In this document: in pieces, positions 53,969-63,023 of the stretch
Position numbering within the stretch: the stretch's first letter is position 1
How the letters are laid out: each line of letters begins with the position of its first letter
NCBI RefSeq assembly: GCF_000235365.1
Contig: NC_016449.1
Location: 1,046,246-1,110,245, forward strand
Source of the DNA: Eremothecium cymbalariae DBVPG#7215
Taxonomy: Eukaryota; Ascomycota; Saccharomycetes; Saccharomycetales; Saccharomycetaceae
Length of the DNA: 64,000 nucleotides
Direction: 5' to 3'
Translations under genes and position numbers: made by a program
The notes under the pieces: model-generated
Database searches by the model: none
What the model was told of the DNA's origin: nothing
What the model saw: only the letters and a program-made list of their open reading frames with translations

Positions 53969-54769
53969 TCATCCCAAAAGTTTAAGTGCATAATAAAAGC
54001 CAACAAACATTAATATCAACGCTATCCAGAATATCATTTTGTCTTTAAATACATGCCTGCTAATCCGATCAATAGTTTCATTAGATACACCTAACACTTG
54101 TAATGTCGAGACCATTTTTCTTTGTGCCTGCTGTAGTATATGATTTTGTTCTATAATGTCCTCTAGAGATTCTTGTCCCATTTTTAAGATGGTATCTAGT
54201 TGGGAGTTAGTACGGGCGAATATGGAATGTTCCTTCTTAAGACCTTCATATAAAGGTAACCCCCCTGAAGAATGTATGGTGCTTCTTTGACTGTCCAATT
54301 GCATAGGCAATTGCTGCTGTGAGGGTACACTTCTTTTATTTGTAGTAGTAACACCTTCATCAAATGCAGCCCCCGTTGCATTATTGAATATCTGTTCCCT
54401 AGCAGAACTAGAATTGTATTGCTGCCGAAGTCTATGAAACAGTTCCTTACTCTCAGTAAGGGTATTTTCTAGGGATGATAATCTCGTTTGATACTTGATA
54501 TGATCCTCTTTGTTATCGTCTTGTAAAACCGTTTCAAACTTGGCCAAATGATTTTTATATTGGTCGATAGACTTTTCTAAAGAAACCAACGCTGTCGCAA
54601 TTGAACCTTGTAGTGATATTGGAGCAGTAAATAGTTCCCTCTCGAACTTTTCAAGATCTCTCTGAAGCAAATTTCTTTGTTTCACTGCATGATTGTAAAG
54701 AGCATTCTACCCATAAAATGTTAGTAAGAGTTCAACACAACGTGAAAAACAGATTAAGCAACTTACCAT
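53969..54769 (-). CDS. BOS1: v-SNARE Bos1 (intron-containing)
   Basis: complement(join(53969..54706,54767..54769)), 246 residues. Exon 1 is the initiator ATG alone, followed by GTAAGT. The 60-nt intron has TACTAAC on the minus strand at 54720-54726 and ends GGGTAG. Exon 2 begins NALYNHAVKQRNLLQ, so the spliced start MNALYNHAVKQ equals S. cerevisiae Bos1 (YLR078C), which also has an early intron. The SNARE motif lies around residues 150-220 (KKEHSIFARTNSQLDTILKMGQESLEDIIEQN) and the C-terminal anchor is FWIALILMFVGFYYAL. Bos1 acts with Sec22, Bet1 and Sed5 in ER-Golgi fusion. Confidence 0.95.
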
Positions 54770-55185
54770 CTTCTATTAATGATGATCAAACCACGGATTA
54801 TTAATATCGACAACACCTCACCTCGAGTTACCCCTTATAGAGGGAAATCTAAATATTTATGAACATGCAAATTTACGTGGCTGGTACCCGGCTGTTGGGT
54901 TTTGCTGCTTGGCTCTTTTTTTTGTGCTGGCAGCTTTTTCATTCACGAAACAGAGGAAAGTCTTGATTGCATGAAATTAATTGAGGTAATATAGAGCATT
55001 GAACAGGAGAAGCGGTAGGAGAGTGCGAAGTACGTTTGTTGCTCCATATCGCTACTAGAGGAGGTGTCTTATTAACCACAGAACGATAGAACCGAGGCAG
55101 ATATATACATTTTGTGCCTGATTGCGAGTATAAGATATTACCCCCCATCCCCTTCCTCACTAGTAATAAAACGCCGAGTATTGAA
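54770..55185. other. Divergent promoter region BOS1-SIC1 (416 bp)
   Basis: Promoters of BOS1 and SIC1. Motifs that could bind Swi5/Ace2 (core GCTGG) occur: CCGGCTGTTGG near 54889 and GTGCTGG near 54922. The frame upstream of the SIC1 ATG is open but has no ATG. Confidence 0.5.
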
Positions 55186-56133
55186 ATGACGCCTGCCACA
55201 CCCCCAAGGTCGAGAAGTACAAGATATTCAAAGGAGCTTGATAAGAATGGATCACTTCTTAAAACTCCCCATAGGGGTGCGACAGAGGTTAGCCAATGTG
55301 GTGGTCCAATTACTCCAGGGTCGATAACCCGTAAGCCTGTGATGCTACTAGGGAATGCACTTGTTCCCGATCTTCGTTCTGAGCGTGTTATAACATCTCC
55401 TTCGAAGTGTTTAAAATCACCTGAATATACTCCCCGCAGGTCTCGCCACCGAAGGCGCTCAGGCATTCTTGATGCTGAATTGCCATCCACAAATCGTGTT
55501 TTGTTTCCGGTGAATTTGAAAGACAGTCTGATACCGTCGGGTAGGCTGGGTGGGAAAAAACCTTGTGCTTCTAAACTGCTATCATATGAGAATGGTGTCA
55601 AATCTACATCGCCTGAAGTTACGTCGTTACTGCTATCCCCAAAGAGGGCTGGCGTTTTTAGTTCCGGCATAGAGTGTGAAAACGACGGCGATTCTGAGGC
55701 ACACGATCCTGATGAAACGTGCTGGGACAATACACATAAACGGAAATATGCGAAGCATACGCCTGGAACGCCTACCGATAAGCTGATATCATTTCAACTT
55801 GCTAAAGATTGGAATAACAATTCTGCATTTCTTTCCTCCTCTGAAGAAGAACACGAACCTATCAATGTCAAAAAAATCAAGTTACCGAATCCATTTCTAT
55901 CTGATGAATTTGCAAACTTTGCATTGAGGAGACAGCGGGGTAGGCAGCTTTTACTTGATAATCCCGATATTGAGTCAACTGTGACTCTCGTAAATAAGAA
56001 AGGAAAAGTCGTCGAGAAACGGGAATTAACGCCTGATGAATTAGATCGGTTTAAACCGAAAATGTTATTTTTAAAGGAGTTAGAGGATGAAAATGAGAAG
56101 CACATAGAAGAACAAGGCAAGTGTCTGCAATAA
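55186..56133 (+). CDS. SIC1: Sic1 inhibitor of Cdk1-Clb kinases
   Basis: Orthologue of YLR079W, the stoichiometric inhibitor that blocks S phase until multisite phosphorylation sends it to SCF-Cdc4. The ATG chosen gives MTPATPPRSRSTRYSKEL, nearly the S. cerevisiae N-terminus (MTPSTPPRSRGTRY), and 315 residues. Many S/T-P sites are scattered through the N-terminal two-thirds. The C-terminal inhibitory domain is the most conserved part: HTPGTPTDKLISFQLAKDWNNNS, then LPNPFLSDEFANFALRRQRGRQLLLDNPDIESTVTLVNKKGKVVEKRELTPDE. Confidence 0.95.
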   Translation: MTPATPPRSRSTRYSKELDKNGSLLKTPHRGATEVSQCGGPITPGSITRKPVMLLGNALVPDLRSERVITSPSKCLKSPEYTPRRSRHRRRSGILDAELPSTNRVLFPVNLKDSLIPSGRLGGKKPCASKLLSYENGVKSTSPEVTSLLLSPKRAGVFSSGIECENDGDSEAHDPDETCWDNTHKRKYAKHTPGTPTDKLISFQLAKDWNNNSAFLSSSEEEHEPINVKKIKLPNPFLSDEFANFALRRQRGRQLLLDNPDIESTVTLVNKKGKVVEKRELTPDELDRFKPKMLFLKELEDENEKHIEEQGKCLQ

Positions 56134-56249
56134 TAATAGCCATGTTTCCAGAGACTTTTTTTGGCGAATAACTATCTAAACGTACATATATATTGGACTA
56201 AATAATACAACTACTTGTTATCTTTCATTAGTTACATAGTGACTGATAA

Positions 56250-58454
56250 TTATTGACTGTCGTTGTCTTTATTTGAATGAGTGGATTTGTTGCTCCTTGA
56301 GCCGTGGCCTTTCAAATCTTTAAATATTTGTTTCTTATAAGTCAACAAATCATAAAAGATTTTATAGCCTAAATCGTTACCATCCGGTAATTTTACTTGA
56401 ATAATACAATTGGCAAATTCTTGTGAGATTCTAATGGCCAAATCATCAGCTAAGGCCTGGCTGGCTTCCAGTTCACTCATCTTTAAAATTTTAATTAACC
56501 TGTAGAAATGGTTTGTGATGGCATCTAAAGTGGCTACCCGTGGTTTGGATAATGTACTCAAAGTATGAATAAGACCTTGTATTCTGTGCTTGTCAATAGT
56601 TTCCTGGCCATGAGAAGTCACCCCTTCATTAGGAACAGGAGGAAACTCTGAATATAAACTTTTCATAACATCATATATGTTATCAGAGATCAAGGGGGTG
56701 GGAAGCTCTAACAAATATATCTTTAACAAGCTGGCAACTAAACTTGGTTCGGCTTTGCAATCTTTGATTATATTAAATATTTCTTCTTCGTTTTTGAATG
56801 GCCTGTCATTAAGTAATTTTCGTAGCTGATGTGTGGACTGCAACTTTACCGGTACAGTCCATACAGTAGTTCTTTCATTATCATTCTCCATCTCCGGGTA
56901 TATCTGATCCATATAGGATAGAAGAGTAGATACAATTATCGGAACCGTTTTTTTGTCCAGACGGCAACGAGACTCTAAATCAATACCAAACACCTGGTAG
57001 CCACCTGGATTGTAGTAATTATTGTAAGGAATAACTTTTGGTTGGAAAACTCCTGTACGGTACTTCTCAACGAGATTTAATATATCCGCACCAGGATCCA
57101 TTGAATTTTCGCTGGCGATCATTCTTTCAACTGCTATTTTCATGGAGGAAATTTTGTTACCCAAGGTAGCACAAAAGTCCAAAGTAACCTTCTTAACGGC
57201 AACAAGTCTGTCATTTTCACATTTTTCCATGAAAGTGTAGTGATCAACAATTAACTCCTCGACTGAGCAACGCAAGGAGTCCATCTTCATACATTCATGA
57301 CGGTACTTTGCATCTGCTATGTCCACATCATTGAATAGCTTTAGAAGCGTCCTCTGTTGTTCGGTTAGAAGTGGTGATTGTAAGTTACTAGATGGGCTTG
57401 AAGCATCATTATACTTGGTCATCTCTTGTGAAGGCTCCGAACTTGTGATTCTTGACGTAATATCATGGAAATAGGCGCTAAATCTACTTGGTTCATTAGA
57501 TATTACTGAATTGGAAAATCCCGACTCACTCGTATTATCACCACTAATATCTTCTAATTCTGTTCCCGGTTGTGAAACACGCGCAAACTCATACGCATAA
57601 GCCTTCCACTGGTATTGAAACTTTTTTGAGTTAATAAAGCTAGTCCCAACGCCATTGCAGTACTTTAAAAAACCTTTATTAAGTAGATCTTGGCCAAATG
57701 CCTCCGCCTGATCTAAATCTTTTAAAGACATATGTTGCAAGAGAAACTTTACAATTTCACTACCATTATTTGTATTTGGAATAATGTAATTAATCAATGG
57801 GACTTTATACTCTTGCTTTTCTAACTGTGTCAACAATGCATGAAGAATTTCTCTTGTAGATTTATAATCCAAACTAATTGAACCAAAAGTGCCAAATTCC
57901 TGAAATTCACGCTCCTTTGCTACAGTTTTATCATGTTCTTTTTGCAATTGAAGAGCTTCCATGGCACTTGCCAAATCATCCTCATTGAATTGCTCTCTTT
58001 TGAAATCTTCAAGAGCTCTACATTTGTTGAAGTACGTTTGCTCTAGCTTCTCCACATATTTCTTGGATTTTCCAAATTTAGTTAAGCTTTTGTTTAGTAT
58101 TTTCTCACTGTATTCAATCCTTTGTCGATGCTCCTCACTCCACTTACTAAAAGGAGTCAAAACGGTAGCCTCAATGTTCGAAGCAATCGTCAAATGATGG
58201 TTGCCCTCCTGAACCATTTGATCGATAATCTCATTTAAAGCATTACTGATAGTCGACTTTTGAGCATCAAATTTATCGATACCAGAGCGCATGTTACACA
58301 ACTGACGCCCATAAACAACCTCATACTGCATTCGCGATGCGAATAACTGTATGAATAAGTCATTTTGATTACATCCCTCGTGCAACTGTGCAAAAAGGGT
58401 TTGCACACCCGTACTGGAGTCATCAGTCCAAAAACTATCTGCAAATGATGGCAT
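56250..58454 (-). CDS. RGD2: Rgd2-type Rho GTPase-activating protein
   Basis: Orthologue of YFL047W, a RhoGAP for Cdc42 and Rho5. The 734-residue protein starts MPSFADSFWTDDSSTGVQTLFAQLHEGCNQN and has an F-BAR domain over about residues 5-190 and 380-460. A DEP-like domain (about 205-290: VPLINYIIPNTNNGSEIVKFLLQHM) interrupts it. The RhoGAP domain begins FGIDLESRCRLDKKTVPIIV (about 490) and includes LLKIYLLELPTPLISDNIYDVM. Where most RhoGAPs have the GIxRxSG arginine finger this one reads TTVWTVPVKLQ, so catalysis may be unusual. Confidence 0.94.
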   Translation of the reverse strand: MPSFADSFWTDDSSTGVQTLFAQLHEGCNQNDLFIQLFASRMQYEVVYGRQLCNMRSGIDKFDAQKSTISNALNEIIDQMVQEGNHHLTIASNIEATVLTPFSKWSEEHRQRIEYSEKILNKSLTKFGKSKKYVEKLEQTYFNKCRALEDFKREQFNEDDLASAMEALQLQKEHDKTVAKEREFQEFGTFGSISLDYKSTREILHALLTQLEKQEYKVPLINYIIPNTNNGSEIVKFLLQHMSLKDLDQAEAFGQDLLNKGFLKYCNGVGTSFINSKKFQYQWKAYAYEFARVSQPGTELEDISGDNTSESGFSNSVISNEPSRFSAYFHDITSRITSSEPSQEMTKYNDASSPSSNLQSPLLTEQQRTLLKLFNDVDIADAKYRHECMKMDSLRCSVEELIVDHYTFMEKCENDRLVAVKKVTLDFCATLGNKISSMKIAVERMIASENSMDPGADILNLVEKYRTGVFQPKVIPYNNYYNPGGYQVFGIDLESRCRLDKKTVPIIVSTLLSYMDQIYPEMENDNERTTVWTVPVKLQSTHQLRKLLNDRPFKNEEEIFNIIKDCKAEPSLVASLLKIYLLELPTPLISDNIYDVMKSLYSEFPPVPNEGVTSHGQETIDKHRIQGLIHTLSTLSKPRVATLDAITNHFYRLIKILKMSELEASQALADDLAIRISQEFANCIIQVKLPDGNDLGYKIFYDLLTYKKQIFKDLKGHGSRSNKSTHSNKDNDSQ

Positions 58455-58700
58455 CGTTTTTTCAGAATATTGCCTGAAGTTTTCTATTTATTTAAGCTGT
58501 TTCCTTCTGGTGTTTGCGAACGTCTCGATATATATATGTATGGTGTGTATGTGTATTGTAGTAGAGACCTCAAGAGAAAGTGATACCTAATTTGGAACGA
58601 ACGGAGCCTGGAATTATCAGAGACAATCCAATATATATCAGGTATGTACGGCAAATATACGCTAAAACATCATACATAGCTGAACAACTGTAGCCAAAAC

Positions 58701-59120
58701 ATGCCCTATCCTAAAGTTAGCATAATTTTTTGTACCAGGTGTAAATGGAATTTAAGAAGTGCCTGGTATTTGCAGGAGTTGCTACAAACATTTGGCGATT
58801 CTTTGGGTGAGGTGTCCCTAATTCCAGGTTCTACAGGAATATTTAAAGTTCTTGGCTACCTAAATCAAGACCAAGAGACTGCAGAAACACCGATCGTAAT
58901 TTGGGATCGTAAAGCTAATGGTGGGTTCCCTGACAGCAAATTTTTAAAGCAGAAAGTGAAAGAGCTACTATTTGTAGAAGACAAGAAAGTGGAATTAGGG
59001 CATCACATTAAAAGAGATTCTGCTAACGATGGCAACTTGCACGGCGGAACTCTTGTGCAAGAAGGTTCAAGAGAAAACTTTTGTATCAAGGAAAGCGATT
59101 GTGATGAATGTAATGTGTAG
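58701..59120 (+). CDS. Selenoprotein W-like (Rdx/SelT-SelW-SelH) redox protein, Cys form
   Basis: A 139-residue thioredoxin-fold protein of the Rdx family. The diagnostic N-terminus is VSIIFCTRCKWNLRSAWYLQELLQTFG: a CxxC redox motif at residues 11-14 after the first strand, then the family helix. GEVSLIPGSTGIFKV and IVIWDRKANGGFPDSKFLKQKVKELL complete the domain by residue 96. The tail is divergent but contains two more Cys pairs near the end (FCIKESDCDECNV). No selenocysteine codon is involved. The substrate is unknown; mammalian relatives act in glutathione- or thioredoxin-linked redox. It lies between RGD2 and EMP46/47; I recall no S. cerevisiae counterpart there. Confidence 0.88.
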   Translation: MPYPKVSIIFCTRCKWNLRSAWYLQELLQTFGDSLGEVSLIPGSTGIFKVLGYLNQDQETAETPIVIWDRKANGGFPDSKFLKQKVKELLFVEDKKVELGHHIKRDSANDGNLHGGTLVQEGSRENFCIKESDCDECNV

Positions 59121-59286
59121 GTTTATTATAATTTTGTAAATGTTTGCGTTAGCGAATATATTATTGGATTTTCATCAAAAATAGATGCGATGTCATTTTC
59201 GCCTTGATGAGCCAAGTGCTATCACTTGAATTTACACATTGTTATACTACTAATAATACGTTAACCTTTGAAAGCGTTTGCTCAGA

Positions 59287-60576
59287 ATGAATATGAAGGC
59301 TCGATTTATAGTTAGCCTGGTTGTATCACTCTTAATAGGTGTGTCATATGCTCACAGTATTAATAGTGCAGTTTCCTCGTTGCTTGACAAGGATTTCTCA
59401 CTTGTTGAGTTAACTCAACAGACGAGCTTACCAGCTACATGGTCAATTGGTGAGGGTGCTGAATTCAAGGATGGTAGGATTATTTTGACTTCGGACCAGA
59501 ATCCAAAGGGCTCCTTATGGCCCAAAAACAATTATGACTTGAAAGACAGTTTCACTATCGAATGGACTTTTAGAAGCAAGCTATTTAGGGGTGAGAGTAA
59601 CGGAGGTATTGCATTTTGGGTTGTTCAAGAAGGTCATGATAATAAAAAACTCTTCGGTGGTCCTTCAACGTTTGATGGTTTACAGCTTCTTGTAAGTAGC
59701 ATTGAACACGGAGGCACATTTTCTGGGCAACTGAATGATGGTGCTGAGGTTTCTGTGAACGATATTCTAGACAAGTCTTTTGGCTCATGTTTGTTTGCAT
59801 ACCGTGACTCTGATGTACCTACAACGGCCAGACTAAGTTATGATTATGATAACACATTATTGAAGTTGCAAGTTGACAATAAAGTCTGTTTCCAAACCAA
59901 GAAGATTAAATTTCCTGAAGGCAAGTATCGAATTGGTGTGACGGCAGATAACAGCAAAACTTCTGAGTCTTTCGAGTTATTGAAATTCAATGTTTATTCT
60001 GGGCTCACAGATGGAGCCATGCTTCCAAACATCAATGCGATGCCGCAACCGCATACGATCACAAAAATAATTGACAAGGATACTGGTAAGGAAAAGCTAG
60101 TTGAGACATCATCATTTGAACTCTCTGGTATTGAGGTTACCAACTTAATGCTTTACCAAAAAATTGATAAGTTGGAAGGGAAAGTATTAGCTAACGATAT
60201 TGGATATTTAATAAAGAAGGTTGAAGAATTGGCGAATTTACAGAGAGAAAATGCTATAAAAACCGAGCTCGTGCTAAATTCTTTCGAAAGATTTATCGAA
60301 GCTAGTAAAAATGGGGAAGGTAAAAATATTATTGATTCAGAAGTTTTCCAGGAGTTCATCAATGTCAATGCAGATCTCAAAGGATTATTAGATACTCAGC
60401 AACGTGAGAGGGAAGGTATAATGCATCGAAAGACTCTAGAAGTTTCAGGGCCACATGTCGATGAAATAATTGCAAAATTAACCATTTGGCTAATTCCTTT
60501 AGGTATTCTAATGTCTATCATGGCATACTATACTTTCAGGATTCGTCAGGATATCGTAAAGGCGAAACTACTATAG
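59287..60576 (+). CDS. EMP47: Emp46/Emp47-type L-type lectin cargo receptor
   Basis: Type I membrane lectin that cycles between ER and Golgi and carries glycoproteins. It stands for both YFL048C (EMP47) and YLR080W (EMP46). The first ATG gives 429 residues with a signal peptide (MNMKARFIVSLVVSLLIGVSYAHS). The L-type lectin domain spans about residues 40-250 (SLWPKNNYDLKDSFTIEWTFR, NGGIAFWVV, GPSTFDGLQLLV). A coiled-coil stalk follows (about 280-380). The membrane helix IWLIPLGILMSIMAYYTF precedes a short cytosolic tail ending KAKLL, a dilysine COPI retrieval signal of the Emp47 type. Confidence 0.95.
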   Translation: MNMKARFIVSLVVSLLIGVSYAHSINSAVSSLLDKDFSLVELTQQTSLPATWSIGEGAEFKDGRIILTSDQNPKGSLWPKNNYDLKDSFTIEWTFRSKLFRGESNGGIAFWVVQEGHDNKKLFGGPSTFDGLQLLVSSIEHGGTFSGQLNDGAEVSVNDILDKSFGSCLFAYRDSDVPTTARLSYDYDNTLLKLQVDNKVCFQTKKIKFPEGKYRIGVTADNSKTSESFELLKFNVYSGLTDGAMLPNINAMPQPHTITKIIDKDTGKEKLVETSSFELSGIEVTNLMLYQKIDKLEGKVLANDIGYLIKKVEELANLQRENAIKTELVLNSFERFIEASKNGEGKNIIDSEVFQEFINVNADLKGLLDTQQREREGIMHRKTLEVSGPHVDEIIAKLTIWLIPLGILMSIMAYYTFRIRQDIVKAKLL

Positions 60577-60684
60577 ACTTGGATTTCATCCATGTGTTCA
60601 TTTTTTGAAGTAAACTATATTTTAACAATGGGATAAATAAGTTTTTGTTTTATCTTGCAAATACTGGAATTAAAGACTGTTGAA

Positions 60685-62205
60685 CTACTTATACTTCCGC
60701 TCCTCTACATAAGGTGGCTTTAAACCGCTAATATTAGAATGATTTAAGAAATTGGCGTTCGGTTTTCTGCGAGTTGTATGCACAATCTCAACATTCCTCT
60801 CTTCTCCATAAACTGTTTCAGTCTCAGCATGATTAAGAACGGCAGTTAGATACCTGTTTTTAAAGACATCTACTTGATCTACAGTTAGACCAAGTGGTGC
60901 TCCGGATTTATATTGCCAATATTTTGTCCACTTAACTTCTCTTACTTGTCGTATCTTTCCCAAGCCTGTGTTCAAGTTGACTGAATCGTGTATGTGCTCT
61001 AGTTCTCGAACTTGGTTCGGTGTAAGTCTTCTTAGTCTATGGAGCAGTCGCTTTTTTTCATAATACGGTAAACCCCTGGATGTGCGTCCAAGATTTGAAC
61101 CTGGAGGAGCTAAAGGCAGAGATTCAAATTTCCAGCCATTGATGTTCAAAGAATGGTCCCTTTCTGATACATGTTCCTTAGGCTCCTCTGAACGTTTAGA
61201 TGGTCTACCAACAGGCCCATTTGGGATGGTTTCAATAGATTTGTGTTTACCAATTGGAATATCTTGTATGTTATTCTGAACAGCGTTTATGAAAGAATTT
61301 TTGTAATGATATTTCGGGATTTTGTAGTTCAGGCTTAATTCAAGAGAACCATTTATAGTCTGGCCTGGTACAATAACGGAAATGTGTTCCCCTCTGGAAT
61401 GTTCTTTCGCATATTCATGCCTGATTTCCAAAGATGGCTGTTCTTGAATAGTTGGATATGGGCTTTCCCATTTATTTAACCAGTTAACATCATCATTATC
61501 ATTATCATCATCGTAAGCGTCCTCTGTTGTAGGAACAGGTTTTAATTCATTTACCATAGCTACCTGGGATTTTGACAACGGAAATACGCGAGAGTGTATT
61601 GAGAAACCCTGTTCCTTCAATAGTTGTTCCCAATAATCATCGATAATTCTGCAACCGAATACAACTATAGATGCCCCAAAACAAATGAATGCAGATAGTG
61701 CAGTAACGTAAGTTATTTCACTGTCGGTGTTGTTAATGAGCCCTTTATCCTTTAAAAAGTTCTTTTCATCGTCCGTTGCATGTATAGGATAAAATTGATC
61801 ATATTTATCCAGAAATTCTCGTTGATCACCTTCAAAGTGCACCACCTTAATAAGATCCTCAATTAACAAATACAAATTTGGAACTCTATTAGGAAACTGG
61901 AAAGTGCTAATTAAATAACGTCTTCCACCTATTAGCCTCCCACTTTTATCCACTTTAGCTTCACCTGCCTGATCAAATTTGGACATGTAATATGCATCGT
62001 TTGATGCGGTAAGTCTGGTCTTTATCACATATGGTAGTAGACTGGGTTGCTTCGCAGGAGGTTTGTCTAATGGTCCGCTAACCAATTCCTTATCATGACG
62101 AATTTGAGTACAATGTTTTAGGACATGGAGTCTATGTTCTTGGGTTGTTCGGTTATTAACCTTAAATACGACCCCAAAACTTTCTTCAGACCTTCGAACA
62201 TTCAT
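60685..62205 (-). CDS. SWP82: Swp82/Rsc7-family chromatin-remodelling subunit
   Basis: Member of the Rsc7/Swp82 family. Next to EMP46/47 it corresponds to SWP82 (YFL049W), a SWI/SNF subunit; the paralogue NPL6 belongs to RSC. The 506-residue protein keeps the family core: KVDKSGRLIGGRRYLISTFQFPNRVPNLYLLIEDLIKVV (about residues 85-125), NTDSEITYVTALSAFICFGASIVVFG (about 160-185), and a basic C-terminal region. It is shorter than the roughly 620 of S. cerevisiae. The frame stays open for about 26 codons upstream of the ATG but without another ATG, so the start is reasonably firm. Confidence 0.87.
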   Translation of the reverse strand: MNVRRSEESFGVVFKVNNRTTQEHRLHVLKHCTQIRHDKELVSGPLDKPPAKQPSLLPYVIKTRLTASNDAYYMSKFDQAGEAKVDKSGRLIGGRRYLISTFQFPNRVPNLYLLIEDLIKVVHFEGDQREFLDKYDQFYPIHATDDEKNFLKDKGLINNTDSEITYVTALSAFICFGASIVVFGCRIIDDYWEQLLKEQGFSIHSRVFPLSKSQVAMVNELKPVPTTEDAYDDDNDNDDVNWLNKWESPYPTIQEQPSLEIRHEYAKEHSRGEHISVIVPGQTINGSLELSLNYKIPKYHYKNSFINAVQNNIQDIPIGKHKSIETIPNGPVGRPSKRSEEPKEHVSERDHSLNINGWKFESLPLAPPGSNLGRTSRGLPYYEKKRLLHRLRRLTPNQVRELEHIHDSVNLNTGLGKIRQVREVKWTKYWQYKSGAPLGLTVDQVDVFKNRYLTAVLNHAETETVYGEERNVEIVHTTRRKPNANFLNHSNISGLKPPYVEERKYK

Positions 62206-62829
62206 TATTTTGCCTCTAGTTATGTATACATGAACACTAATACTTGGTTCGTTCCATCGCCTTACAACGAAAATACTTTTCAGTCATTAATGCGAGTAAA
62301 TAAGCATTCACAACGAAAGGTGAATCACCATCATTTATCACTTTATACGTCAATACATTATTCGATTTAGTGCCGCTCTCAAAATAAAACGGTAATTTTA
62401 GGTTACAAAATAATTGATAAATTAACCGAGATAAAATGTTTGTTATAGTTGAGATAATTTAAGCTATAAAATACCTCGTTCATTTTTATCAAGCACGTGT
62501 TGGAGGTTTAAGGTGTCTTAATATACTTTTGCTAATGATATTAATGTTCGCCTCTTCTTGGATTCAGATGCACCCTATGGTTTAAAGCTATAGTTCTATT
62601 GTATTTGTTAGCGATAAAATATAGCGTTCTGAAGCTAATGATAAAATGAGATAATGTGACTCGGTCAGGTTTTAGATGGCTGTTTGATCAACTGCCTATG
62701 TACTGATAATTTTCACTACAGGCGTAAGGTTTAGTATTGAAAACGGAGAAGAGGTAATTATATAGATATTATAAAAACGTTCTCATAGTATTGCCACTTT
62801 AGGTACTATAAATAATTGTATTGATTATT

Positions 62830-62840
62830 ATTTATATTTA
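62830..62840 (+). promoter_or_regulatory. ARS consensus-like sequence, candidate replication origin
   Basis: ATTTATATTTA is an exact match to the S. cerevisiae ACS (WTTTAYRTTTW), in AT-rich, gene-free DNA. The motif is short and ORC specificity differs among yeast genera, so function is uncertain. Confidence 0.3.
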
Positions 62841-63000
62841 TGTCTTAAGTTCTGACTGAGATATCCTCAAAGCGCCAAATTAGGAGCATAATATATCAAA
62901 TACTGATATAATTCTTAACTTCTGTCAAAGATATAAACTAAATTACTAGAATAAATGGGCTTTGCAAAGTTTGAATTGAAGTTGAAAATCCTCATATACA

Positions 63001-63023
63001 CTATTCTATTCTATTCTATTCTT
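63001..63023 (+). repeat. (TATTC)n pentanucleotide repeat
   Basis: Four perfect CTATT/TATTC units with a degenerate flank, in the AT-rich segment. Confidence 0.8.
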
